Assembly: GCA_001586965.3 (NCBI GenBank)
Contig: LUCW03002044.1
Location: forward strand, 77,501 to 104,216
DNA: 26,716 nt
Reading direction: 5' to 3'
Origin: Sphaeroforma sirkka
Lineage: Eukaryota > Opisthokonta > Ichthyosporea > Ichthyophonida
Positions 14,341 to 25,734 of the stretch are shown one piece after another. A program made the position numbers and the translations under genes. Position 1 is the first letter of the stretch. Each line of letters starts with the position of its first letter. The notes under the pieces are model-generated. The model had not been told where the DNA came from, ran no database searches, and saw only the letters and a list, made by a program, of their open reading frames with translations.

Positions 14341-15401
14341 TCGAGGTAGTCAGGCGGGTTGCATTCGGCTTGACATACCAGGACGCCATCTTCTGGTAGC
14401 CTGCTGGTCGACTGTGGGTGAAGTTGTATGCTTTGCGGAGCGTAGATAGGGTAGTTGTCGGGTTAGTGATCAGATCGACATGAGCCTGGAAATGATACTC
14501 ATCATCGGAAGTGTAGTCGTCGCTGTCTGCGACCAGTGGCCCGTAAAAGTGTGTCCCATTTGTTTATGAAGGCTGTTGAACAGCCATAAAGGAAGCGTAT
14601 GGCTGGCACGCTAGTACGGAACAATGCGACAAGTTCCACCAGGTGGGCTTCTTCGGGGTCATCGGCGAGTGTGGAGCTAAAAAAGAGCCAGCTCCCGAAG
14701 GCGGAGGCAGCAATAGCGTCCATCGGTCGTAGTTCCGTGCGGCCAATGAGGGGCAGGTGTGCATTGATATTATTTATATGGACTCGAAACTCCTTGTTCC
14801 GTGCCTTGTCGAGGATAGAATGTATAACTGGGGCTGTATGCGCAAGTGCTGTCGCAGGGCCCAGCCAGTCCTTAGCCAGTTTGTGGTTGAGCTGCTGCTT
14901 CGGCGTGTATAGGACCTGTCGGCCAATTGCTCATGGTAGGAACGTGCTTTGCCGACGGCAAATATGGCGTCGACATCCCTGTTCAATGGTACCGATCGGA
15001 GGGAGACAGTATGTGGGGGAACAGCTAAGTACAACATCAAGAATCTCCTCCACTATCATGTCGGTCGGGTGATGGTATGCACGCCCCGTTTTCAGGGTGT
15101 ATGGGCAAATGTTCTGTATCGTGGACGAAAATGTGGCGTCGTAGCTGGCTTCGAACCAAGCGTTCAATTGGGTGAGTGTTGCTATGGTGCTGGCGGTGTA
15201 GGCAGCGAATTCGTCGCTAAGGAGTGTAATCTCTTTGTTTATAACGTAGGTCTCAACAGGCCACCTTGGAACGAGGCGAGTGTTAAAGAAACGAATGGGT
15301 ACAGATGTGAGCATGTCGGTAGATTTGAGGGGCTCACCGAAGGCCCGAAGCGCACAGTCGTTCTGTGTGAGGATGAGAACCCACTTCGGTGGTGTCTCAT
15401 A
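14340..15401 (-). pseudogene. Broken remnant of an unrecognised coding region, cut by an LTR
   Basis: The minus strand reads in protein-like composition from the LTR edge toward 14340, but in several blocks in different frames, so it is broken. The longest block lies within 14931-15314 and includes peptides such as RFFNTRLVPRWPVETYVI and LSDEFAAYTASTIATL. The far end includes FTHSRPAGYQKMASWYVK before a stop. I do not recognise the family; it may be a host gene fragment or an old virus-like insertion. Its upstream part is missing because the retroelement begins at 15402. Confidence 0.45.
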
Positions 15402-15996
15402 TGTAAACTTCGATGGAAATTACTAGGTTTCAAACTATAATAAACTAAAATACAATTTAGTCAGTTAGGATTTAGCAGTGGTAGCTTGTGTAAGAATGAT
15501 CGGGACTGCCTCTTGTTAAGAGCCTAAATATCCTCGATCACACAGGGCGTACCTCTAGCTGTTCTTTATTGAATAATTTTCACTAGAAGTACTAAGTGTT
15601 CATGACCACTTGCCTAATTTGTAAATAGACATAATAACGTAAGTCACGTTAATACATTAGCTGATATAAATAAAGTTCCATCTGAAGAAAAGTTAAGAAA
15701 AGAAAAAGACTTATTGGATTTTGGAGATTGGCGGGAGGACCAAAATCTATAAGTAGTAGTTCGGAGATTATAAAATATAGTTTATAATATCCTACATCTA
15801 CTAATGTCTCAAATAGGTCCAAGTAGATGAGTCATACCAAATACTCAGGCTATTGGAGCCATCAAAGTGAATTTAGAACACTTTGGAAATATTGGAAAAA
15901 GAGCTTGTACTAAATTATTTAAAATACAAATAAAAACCAATGTATTATCTCAATTGATCTTGATATTTTAGACTGACCGGAGGCCGTATTTCTACA
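15402..15996 (-). repeat. LTR, 3' copy of element 1
   Basis: This 595-bp segment is nearly identical to 22452-23052. On the minus strand it begins TGTAGAAATACG and ends GAAGTTTACA, the usual TG...CA termini with a TGTA/TACA inverted pair. A G-rich purine stretch lies just upstream on that strand. The outer boundary is firm because homology with the central LTR ends here; the inner boundary rests on the TG and the purine tract. Confidence 0.75.
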
Positions 15997-16123
15997 TAGC
16001 CCCCTGTAGCTTTTAGAACTACGAACGTACGTTAAGATACGATCTAGTTGGTAAAGCGAAAACCAAAGTAAAAACGGTTTCGGTCATGACTTTTCGAGTA
16101 AGTATGTGCCTATATGTACGAGT

Positions 16124-17862
16124 TCAAGACTCATGTTGTACTCTATGTCGTTTAGTATTTGGTCCAGTAACCATTTCCGATGTAGGCGCCTTACGTTTAT
16201 TATTTGGTAAGGTAATAGCCAAAGGCTGTTCTTCATTAGTAAGTAAGTTTGAACATTTTTCTGCACTGTTGGTAAGCAGATCAGAAAGTTTAGTCACGTA
16301 GGAAGTAGGTGGCAAATAGGGAATTTCAGATCCGTCAGGGTTTGTAGTCACCTGAGGAAACCCTTTTCGTTTATCTCGTGTATTCTTATGTAAACGCTTA
16401 TTCCATTTCTTATTAAAGATACGAAGAAAGTCGCGAGATTCACGAAATGCATCGGAGATTAGCCAAGCTACTGTCCCATCCATGAAACGGGTCTTGTAGT
16501 AAGTGTAACCGTCTTCGGATGTTTTGTCAATTATATCTTTGACTTGTGACTCCATAACTGGTACATCAGAATCAAATGAGCGAGCGAATGAGAGTTCGGA
16601 GGTAGGGATACGGTGAGTGCCTAGATTGGTTGCGCTAGTACCATCAATGTTATTCACTTCGTAAGTATCACTCTTCTCATCATGGTAGGAAATAACAAAA
16701 GGTCCTATCGTCTTAGAAGAGAGTTCGGTAACGTTGGCGTTTCGATTTATAATGTTAACGTAATCGCCGACTTTGAACTGAACAATGTTCTTAGTGTTAT
16801 TCCATCGGTCATACGCTTTAAGTAGGACGCGATTCTTGTGCTCGAGAAACAGGGGTAAACAACGTTCTGCATATGCTCGATCTTTTGTAGCCACGGGGTA
16901 GCGTGTTTCTCGGGCGCAGTTTTATCAAACGTTGCTTGTAATTCACTATAGCGGCCAAAGAAATAGTAAAACGGAGTGTTCCAGTTTGAGGATTCATGCA
17001 GTTATTCATCTGAGTCTGAACCCATTTCAAATGATAAGGCCACATATCCTCAACGCCGTCTAGTGCGGTACGCAAGAGTTTCTTAAGTTCTCTATGACGT
17101 GTCTCATTTGCACCCTGCGTTTGAGGTTTGTAAGGAACACCACGCCTATGGGTCATGCCTGATACGAGTATAAGTGTCTCCATTACGTCGGTACAAAACT
17201 CACTACCGTTATCAGAACATAGTACTCGGGGAAACCGAAGTCATTAAAGACGTGATAGCATAATTCTGCCACTGTTTGTGGACGTTTGTTCGGTATTGCA
17301 TAAAGCAAGTTATAGCCCGAAGCCACACATAAGAAATGACAGATATATACATCGCCAGTATGCTTGGATCGCGGGAGTTTAACCAATTCGACTATGACTC
17401 GGCGCATCGGTTGGTCTTCTGTCACACTTTTAGGGGTGCCCAACCGTATCGCTTGATCTGGTTCTTTTCACAATCAGTACAGCGTCGGTATACTTCACGT
17501 ATGGTTTCTTTCAGCGCCAGGTGATCAAGCCCTGCACGAATAGCCATTTTATAAGTATGCTCATATGCTCGATGCGTTAAATTATGTATAATTTTAACTC
17601 TACTTTCGAGCTCCTCTAAGTCAGTCAGATTCTGCGTAACGCTGGCTGGATGAACCATAGTCCTGTTGGAAAGGGCAGCCTCAGTATCAGGAGGGGTAGA
17701 CTCCTGAGATACATAATTGACAACATTGGATTGTTGAAGTATCTTCTTCAATTGTTTCGCAACACCTGGCTGTTCTTTAAGCAGTGCTTTAAGTAGTTGA
17801 GTGCGAGCTTCAGGTTCTCTTAGAGTTTTGAGTCTTTGATCCATGGCCTTAGCTAGTTCCAT
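16124..17862 (-). pseudogene. Integrase region of element 1
   Basis: Recognisable parts in order are an HHCC-type zinc-binding region (HNLTHRAYEHTYKM ... RRCTDC), the catalytic core (PRSKHTGDVYICHFLCVA; RGVPYKPQTQGANETRH) and a C-terminal beta-rich domain (VGDYVNIINRNA ... GPFVISYHDE). These are typical of a Ty3/Gypsy integrase. The region is broken. Confidence 0.8.
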
Positions 17863-17980
17863 GTTTTTTTACGATCTAATGCCGTTTCAATCGGCATTAC
17901 CTCGACTACAATCTTGTTGGGTGCATGTGTTGTACGAGTCTTGAGCTTTTGTTCAAACTCTTTAGACTCCTCTAGTTTAG

Positions 17981-20229
17981 CTAAGAATTCGGTTGAGGGT
18001 TTCCACTTAGTGGTACCTGCAGGACCGATGCGACAAACAATGGTGTGTTTCCAAGGCGTCTTCTTAATAGAATAGGATCCTGATACAAGAACGTGTCGGT
18101 TTCACGGTCGACATAAATAGGTTCGTCTTGAATCATATTAATTAAATCACGTATCCATGGGTCGGAGTTACGTAAGGGACAACACAGCGTAATGGTAGAT
18201 TTAGTAATATTAACATAATTTAACAACTGTGCGATAAGTTGACAAGGTGGGTTAGCCCACGCATTATGCTTTGATAAGTCAAGCTGAAATGCATCACCTT
18301 TAGGATGAGTCAACGACCTATATTCAGAAACCTGTTTGTTATGTTCTGCGGCGAACATATCAACAGTGAATGGACCCCATCGTGATTGAGCGAGGTTAAA
18401 CCATTTCTTATTTAGCATCCAATCGGTTGCTAATAACTCTTTGACTGTTTTCTGGTAGTCGGGCACAAGTCGAGAGAGCATGTCAGGAAGATGGTTATGT
18501 ATTCCTGGAATGTGTGTTATATTAAAAGCGAACTTGGCAATAATGTCATGCCAGCGGCTCACCAACTGTGAATCAGGGTTCATATCTTTTAAGTATGTTA
18601 AAGACTTTTGATCACAGGCGACAGTAAAGTAACTTCCATAAAGGTAGTCTTTAAACTGTCTTAGCGCAGTAACTATAGCAAGGAGCTCTTGTTTAACGGT
18701 AGGGTAATTCCGTTGACTCTTATTATAACTCTTGCTAAAGAATTGTATGTAGCGCGGTTTACCATTTATCGTTTGGTAAAGCACTCCACCTACCGCTCGA
18801 TCTGAAGCGTCGGTTGCTACTTGGAATGGGACACCATCCACAGGGTACTGCATGATGGGTGCGTCCATTACTTTACTTTTGACTAGTTTAAATGCATCAT
18901 CACATTCTTTAGTCCAAAGCTTTCCCAAAGGTCCTTTGTGCAGCCGTAGGTGACTGAAAGGCTTTAAGTAATGAGAAAGATGCGGTACCGAATCCGAGAA
19001 GAAGTTAACAAACCCACACACAGAGTTCACATCTCTTCCAGTAATTGGTGTTGATAAATCCAACAGAAACTGTTTCTTGCCAGGATCAATTTCTACCCCT
19101 GCTGCAGATACTTTGTAGCCAAGTAAGTGTATAGTATCTTTAGCAAAAGAACACTTGTCTTCGTTAATCTTAAGTTTAGCATGATTAAGTCGCTTTAAGA
19201 CTTCTTTAACGAGTTTAGCATGTTCATGTGCTGTCTTTGTAAAGATAACTATATCATCTAAATAGACTGATACGTTATACGACAGGTCCGCAAATAGTTC
19301 CATCATAAGTTGTTGGAAGAAAGAAGGTAACATGTGTAAGCCTTCAGGTGCACCTTTAAACTGGTACTTCTTACCTTGCCAAGTAAAGGAAAAGTATTTT
19401 CTATGAGGCTGATATATTTGTAGTTGATGGAATGCAGCTTTTAAGTCTATCTTGGAAAGATAGTCGCACCCTCCATTTTGCGTAGTATCTCGCTTATCTT
19501 AGGTAAGGGAAAATTATGTTGCGGAATTAGTTTGTTGATTGGCGACAGGTCTAGTACTACTCTTGTTTTACTAAACGTTCCATCAGATTTATATTGATCG
19601 ACCGCTAAGAGAGCTAAGTTAACTGGGGTTGCATCATAATTGATTTCAATTAGACCCTGTTTTAACCAATCTTCGATTTGGGTTTTGACAACGTCTTTGT
19701 GTCTCCAACTCACGTAGTTATGTGAAGGACACTTTAACTTAGAGAAGTCGACGTTTGTTAAGTCAAGTCTAACGTACCCATTAGAGAACTTAAACATACA
19801 CCAATCAGTTATTGCAATCTTCCTGTTTTGTATAATTAAGTCCATAATTATATCGGTGAAGTGCGGAATCATATCCTTTGCTTCACCTTCCGGAGGTTTA
19901 GGTATCTTTAACATATTATCATCTGACTGATCTTTATTCGGGTCTAGCCCATTAGGCAGACCAGTGAGTGTTATACCTAAACTGAGAAGTTCAGTCATAC
20001 CTATAATTAAATCGTATTTCTGAGACATGTCAGTAACGATTAGGTGAGTCTTCACTTCTCTTCTATCTGACAGCATTATGTGTGCATAGTCAATGGCTTG
20101 TTCGCAAGTAGTAACTTTGCCATTTCCCAAGATTAAATCAGTTGTTTCGTTATGGACAGCCATATCTGTAGCGTAGGCTACTCGGCGTGAGATAGCAGAG
20201 ACTTCAGCCCCTGGATCAAATAGTGCCAT
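17981..20229 (-). pseudogene. Protease, reverse transcriptase, RNase H and extra domain of element 1
   Basis: From the 20229 end come an aspartic-protease-like start (GAEVSAISRRVAYATD), the RT N-terminal part (KTRVVLDLSPINKLIPQHNF), the RT catalytic YLDD at about 19253-19264, and RNase H (VATDASDRAVGGVLY; ACDQKSLTYL; HIPGIHNHLPDMLSRL). After RNase H, about 18134-18379, comes a further domain with VDMFAAEHNKQV and AWANPPCQLI. The region is broken. Confidence 0.8.
18134..18379 (-). other. Dam-methyltransferase-like domain between RNase H and integrase
   Basis: The stretch WGPFTVDMFAAEHNKQ, then HNAWANPPCQLI and a following CCPLRNSDPW resembles the domain found after RNase H in DIRS elements and some Gypsy elements, often described as a Dam-like N6-adenine methyltransferase. 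The NPP motif is at the expected place. The assignment is from memory of the family pattern. The same stretch is present in element 2. Confidence 0.5.
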
Positions 20230-20245
20230 AACTTTTTTTCTCCAT

Positions 20246-22372
20246 TTACGAAAACTGTTTGAAAGATACGTTCATCTCCTTTGGTATAGATTTTATTGAA
20301 CATTTTCTCATAATCTTGCTCCAGTGCACACATATGGTACTGTCAGTGCTTAACTTGGACGTCCGGTAAGTCCTTGCAATCCTCTCTTTGTGCCAACCGT
20401 TAGTACCCTTGCAAATAGCACACTCTTTCATATAGTGTCCAAAATCTGGCTTGCCTGGTGCACATTTAACAGGGTCGTGTCTACCATTCCACTTGCCATT
20501 ACGTTTTGTGAGGTTGTAACCACACTTCTTGCAAGGCGCTCTCACCTTCTTATCACCTTTCGGTTCGGTAGAAGTAGAGCCAGTACCCCCCTCCAGTAGT
20601 AGTGCGAGGGTTTCTTAGTACTACGTGCAGTATTAGTCTCTACTGCGTTTCGCTTAGTGGGCTGGGTGTAGCTCGTGGTACTAAGTACTCTAGTAGAGGA
20701 ATTGGTATGCTTGTGTACTATCTTCTCAAAGACAGACCAAGGCATAGATCGCAAATCACCATAGGCGATGATGTCATCATTGACTTTCTTAAAGAGGTTA
20801 GCTCCCAGAGTCTCCATCATCTGACAAATTAATAAATATTCGCCAGTATAGGTACGACCACCCATCCAGTATTCATATGTGTCATATGAGCTAGAGCACC
20901 TCGAATAGTGGTATCGTTTGCAAAAAGAACCTAAAAGTTCACGGTCACGTGCATCTTCAAAAAAAGGGGTTAAGTATATTATCACGCAACTGGTGGCAGG
21001 GGTAGGGCTTTCCAGTTGGGCTCATGAGCCTTCAAGACAGTTCGCCATTCACCTGGCTCACAGAAATGGATAAAGGCATTCATCATCTGCTTATCCCTAA
21101 GGCTGGCAGACTCCTTAAGTTGGTCGAAGGCCTTCAGTGTCTCCACTGTACTCTCATTAGTAGAGAAATCGACCTCAGCCTGCGCGTTACCTAGCTGCTT
21201 TATAAAGCTTGGTTCTAAGTGTTCACGAGGCTCATGCTCAGTGCTACGGGCTGCTAGTGCCAAGATGGTGTCTATTTCCTTTCTCTTGTTATCGATTAGA
21301 TAGCGAATGTTATCCGCTTTCCTATCGTCAAGGTCAGAGTCATTCAATAGACGGTCCTCAAGGACTTGCATACCAGAGCGTAATAGCCTGAGACGAGTAT
21401 GTCTGGTTCTCACTTCCTCATCCTCAGGATTAGAGCGGGAACTCTCTAACGAGGTACTGGTGTAGCGATTGCCAAAATCGTGATTACCAGGGTTAGTTGG
21501 CAAATGAGGGTCGATATTACGAGGATGGTAAGCCTCATCGAGTTCCATACGATCATATCCTCTGACAGGGTTAGGTTTGTCAAGAGGATGGTCGATGGTA
21601 GCATCAAAGCTATAGAGATTAAATTTTGAAATATTATCTCTCTCGCCAGTGGTAACTGGCTTAGTGGTAAACATACTGGCTGGTAAACCAGTAGGTCTCG
21701 GGTTCGAAGCCCGGCCCGAATTTTTTTTTCTTCTTCGGTATAGGAAGAATATCAGCCAAGTGGGACACGATAGAGGGGTCCACAACTGCTGCTGCCGCTA
21801 GCTCCTTCAAGAGCGCTTCAGTGCGGTTCAATTGGCGTCGAGATTGAGAGGATCCAACCACTCGTTGTCGAGTTATGGCATCCTCAGCTTCGGCCCCAAG
21901 ATTTGAGCTGAATGGAATGGCTTCTCCATCGATGGCGAAACCGAAATTTTCGGACAGGTCCAATACTTCCTTTTCACGCCGGATTTGTGCTGGAGTGTCC
22001 TTTAGATGTGGTTATAATGCCCCCGACATTCGTATCCACGAATTTTCCAGCCTTTCGACGTTTATCCCCAATATTTGACGGCACGTGGTCAGGGGGCAAG
22101 CTGGGGTCCTGAGCTTCACTCCTAGGTGATACACGGACGCTGGCGAGCCTTTCCGCGGTAGTAGATACCTCTTCTTCCAAGGCTTTAGGATCCGACGAGT
22201 CATCCTCAGAACAATCCTCTGTACCAACCTCAGAATTTGCTTCCCCAACAGTATCCTCGGCAGGCTCAACTCCAGACAGGCTAGGTGTTTCCACAGGGAC
22301 CTCAGGAACCTCGGCAGGCTTAGCAGACTTAGAGCTAGCGGCACCCTTGCCTTTAGAAGTACCCTTAGCCAT
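20246..22372 (-). pseudogene. gag region of element 1
   Basis: The likely gag start is the ATG at 22370-22372 (MAKGTSKGKGAASSK), about 80 bp inside the LTR. The frame is also open upstream into the LTR, where it reads MKPSNFHRSLHIF. A Lys/Ser-rich and acidic N-terminal part is followed by a helical capsid-like region and, near 20246-20545, a Cys/His-rich stretch (CKKCGYN; ECAICKGTNGWH) resembling a nucleic-acid-binding knuckle. It is broken and carries the tRNA-like block. Confidence 0.65.
21650..21729 (+). repeat. tRNA-like (SINE-type) block with A box, B box and T9 run
   Basis: On the plus strand, TGGCTTAGTGG at 21657 matches the pol III A box and GGTTCGAAGCC at 21701 the B box. A possible anticodon arm ACTGG...CCAGT lies between them, and a T-arm TCGGG/CCCGG follows. 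Nine Ts, a pol III terminator, follow at once. The 5' acceptor strand does not pair with the 3' one and the anticodon loop has eight bases, so this is tRNA-derived rather than a working tRNA gene. On the minus strand it gives GPGFEPETYWF, a well-known tRNA-antisense signature. It lies opposite in sense to the retroelement's gag. Confidence 0.6.
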
Positions 22373-22451
22373 AGTATTTGCTGGATAGTAAATCGATGTC
22401 AGACAGTCTAGAAGCAGTACACTACTGTAACTACTAAATAACTGAAAAATA

Positions 22452-23052
22452 TGTAAACTTCGATGGAAATTACTAGGTTTCAAACTATATTAAACTAAAA
22501 TACAATTTAGTCAGTTAGGATTTAGCAGTGGTAGCTTGTGTAAGAATGATCGGGACTGCCTCTTGTTAAGAGCCTAAATATCCTCGATCACACAGGGCGT
22601 ACCTCTAGCTGTTCTTTATTGAATAATTTTCACTAGAAGTACTAAGTGTTCATGACCACTTGCCTAATTTGTAAAAATAGACATAATAACGTAAGTCACG
22701 TTAATACATTAGCTGATATAAATAAAGTTCCATCTGAAGAAAAGTTAAAAAAAAAAAAAAAGACTTATTGGATTTTTTGGAGATTGGCGGGAGGACCAAA
22801 ATCTATAAGTAGTAGTTCGGAGATTATAAAATTTAGTTTATAATATCCTACATCTACTAATGTCTCAAATAGGTCCAAGTAGATGAGTCATACCAAATAC
22901 TCAGGCTATTGGAGCCATCAAAGTGAATTTAGAACACTTTGGAAATATTGGAAAAAGAGCTTGTACTAAATTATTTAAAATACAAATAGAAACCAATGTA
23001 TTATCTCAATTGATCTTGATATTTTAGACTGACCGGAGGCCGTATTTCTACA
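22452..23052 (-). repeat. Central LTR shared by the two tandem elements
   Basis: This 601-bp segment is the 5' LTR of element 1 and at the same time the 3' LTR of element 2: gag of element 1 lies to its left and the integrase end of element 2 to its right, both on the minus strand. It is close to identical to 15402-15996, with a few substitutions and homopolymer length changes. No obvious tRNA-primer site starting TGG follows it on the gag side. Confidence 0.8.
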
Positions 23053-23290
23053 TAGCCCCCCCAGTAGCTAAATATTTTAGAACTACGAACGTACGTTAAG
23101 ATACGATCTAGTTGGTAAAGCGAAAACCAAAGTAAAAACGGTTTCGGTCATGACTTATCGAGTAAGTGTGTGCCTATATGTACGAGTTCAAGACTCATGT
23201 TGTACTCTATGTCGTTTAGTATTTGGTCCAGTAACCATTTCCGATGTAGGCGCCTTACGTTTATTATTTGGTAAGGTATTAGCCAAAGGC

Positions 23291-24640
23291 TGTTCTTCAT
23301 TAGTAAGTAAGTTTTGAACAATTTTCTGCACTGTTGGTAAGCAGATCAGAAAGTTTAGATCACGTAGGAAGTAGGTGGCAAATAGGGAATTTCAGATCCG
23401 TCAGGGTTTGTAGTCACCTGAGGAAACCCTTTTCGTTTATCTCGTGTGTTCTTATGTAAACGCTTATTCCATTTCTTATTAAAGATACGAAGAAAGTCAT
23501 TGAGATTCACGAAATGCATCGGAGGTTAGCCAAGCTACTGTCCCATCCATGAAACGGGTCTTGTAGTAAGTGTAACCGTCTTCGGATGTTTTATCAATTA
23601 TATCTTTGACTTGTGATACAACTGGTATATCAGAATCAAATGAGCGAGCGAATGAGAGTTCGGAGGTAGGGATACGGTGAGTGCCTAGATTGGTTGCGCT
23701 AATTACCATCAATGTTATTCACTTCGTAAGTATCACTCAATTCTTCTCATCATGGTAGGAAATAACAAAAGGTCCTATCGTCTTAGAAGAGAGTTCGGTA
23801 ACGTTGGCGTTTCGATTTATAATGTTAAATCGCCGACTTTGAACTGAACAATGTTCTTGACTTATTCCATAAGTCATGCGCTTTAAGTAGGACGCGATTC
23901 TTGTGCTCAGTAAACAGGGGTCCAAACAACGTTCTGCATATGCTCGATATTATTTTGTAGCCAAGGGTGTTCTTCATTAGTAAGTAAGTTTGAACAATTT
24001 TTCTGCACTGTTGGTAAGCAGATCAGAAAGTTTAGTCACGTAGGAAGTAGGTGGCAAATGGGGAATTTCAGATCCGTCAGGGTTTGTAGTCACCTGAGGA
24101 AACCCTTTTCGTTTATCTCGTGTGTTCTTATGTAAACGCTTATTCCATTTCTTATTAAAGATACGAAGAAAGTCGCGAGATTCACGAAATGCATCGGAGG
24201 TTAGCCAAGCTACTGTCCCATCCATGAAACGGGTCTTGTAGTAAGTGTAACCGTCTTCGGATGTTTTATCAATTATATCTTTGACTTGTGACTCCATAAC
24301 TGGTATATCAGAATCAAATGAGCGAGCGAATGAGAGTTCGGAGGTAGGGATACGGTGAGTGCCTAGATTGGTTGCGCTAGTACCATCAATGTTATTCACT
24401 TCGTAAGTATCACTCTTCTCATCATGGTAGGAAATAACAAAAGGTCCTATCGTCTTAGAAGAGAGTTCGGTAACGTTGGCGTTTCGATTTATAATGTTAA
24501 CGTAATCGCCGACTTTGAACTGAACAATGTTCTTAGTGTTATTCCATCGGTCATACGCTTTAAGTAGGACGCGATTCTTGTGCTCAGTAAACAGGGGTAA
24601 ACAACGTTCTGCATATGCTCGATCTTTTTTGTAGCCACGG
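23291..24640 (-). repeat. 677-bp tandem duplication inside element 2
   Basis: The 3' integrase segment beginning TGTTCTTCATTAGTAAGTAA occurs at 23291 and again at 23968. The first copy runs to the second and ends near GTAGCCAAGG; the second continues into the rest of the integrase at GTAGCCACGG. Element 1 has only one copy of this segment. The left copy is clearly the more altered of the two. Confidence 0.8.
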
Positions 24641-25609
24641 GGTAGCGTGTTTCTCGGGCGCAGTTTTATCAAACGTTGCTTGTAATTCACTATAGCGGCC
24701 AAAGAAATAGTGAAAGCAGGAGTGTTCAGTTTGAGGATTCATGCAGTTATTCATTTGAGTCTGAACCCATTTCAAATGATAAGGCCACATATCCTCAACG
24801 TCGTCTAGTGCGGTACGCAAGAGTTTCTTAAGTTCTCTATGACGTGTCTCATTTGCACCCTGCGTTTGAGGTTTGTAAGGAACACCACGCCTATGGGTCA
24901 TGCCTGATACAGTATAAGTGCCTCCATTACGTCGGTACAAAACTCACTACCGTTATCAGAACATAGTACTCTAAAGGGAAACCGAAGTCATTAAAGACGT
25001 GATAGCATAATTCTGCCACTGTTTGTGGACGTTTGTTCGGTATTGCATAAAGCAAGTTATGGCCCGAAGCCACACATAAGAAATGACAGATATATACATC
25101 GCCAGTATGCTTGGATCGCGGGAGTTTAACCAAATCGACTATGACTCGGCGCATCGGTTGGTCTTCTGTCACACTTTTAGGGGTGCCCAACCGTATCGCT
25201 TGATCTGGTTCTTTTCACAATCAGTACAGCGTCGGTATACTTCACGTATGGTTTCTTTCAGCGCCGGGTGATCAAGCCCTGCACGAATAGCCATTTTATA
25301 AGTATGCTCATATGCTCGATGCGTTAAATTATGTATAATTTTAACTCTACTTTCGAGCTCCTCTAAGTCAGTCAGATTCTGCGTAACGCTGGCTGGATGA
25401 ACCATAGTCCTGTTGGAAAAGGGCAACCTCAGTATCAGGAGGGTAGAGTCCTGAGATACATAATTGACAACATTGGATTGTTGAAGTATCTTCTTCAGTT
25501 GTTTCGCAACTCCTGGCTGTTCTTTAAGCAGCGCTTTAAGTAGTTGAGTGCGAGCTTCAGGTTCTCTTAGAGTTTTGAGTCTTTGATCCATGGCCTTAGC
25601 TAGTTCCAT
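23977..25609 (-). pseudogene. Integrase region of element 2
   Basis: It corresponds to 16124-17862 of element 1, with the same zinc-binding, core and C-terminal parts recognisable. Broken. Confidence 0.75.
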
Positions 25610-25734
25610 GTTTTACGATCTAATGCCGTTTCAATCGGCATTACCTCGACTACAATCTTGTTGGGTGCATGTGTTGTACGAGTCTTGAGCTTTTGTTCAA
25701 ACTCTTTGGAACTCCTCTAGTTTAGCTAAGAATT

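Larger units (their letters stand above)
15402..23052 (-). mobile_element. Ty3/Gypsy-type LTR retrotransposon, copy 1 (fossil, both LTRs present)
   Basis: On the minus strand the order is LTR, gag, protease, reverse transcriptase, RNase H, an extra domain, integrase, LTR, which is the Ty3/Gypsy order (integrase after RNase H). The two LTRs (22452-23052 and 15402-15996) differ by only a handful of positions by eye, so the copy is young. The coding region is nevertheless broken, with roughly ten interruptions. No envelope gene is seen. A tRNA-like block sits in the gag region. Total length is about 7.65 kb. Confidence 0.85.

Noticed and set aside
14949-15440. Plus-strand 163-codon open frame
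   Set aside because: It is the shadow of the protein-like minus-strand remnant and crosses into the LTR; the minus strand has the better protein character.
21650-21729. Intact tRNA gene
   Set aside because: A and B boxes and the terminator are present, but the acceptor stem does not pair and the anticodon loop has eight bases, so I call it tRNA-like only.
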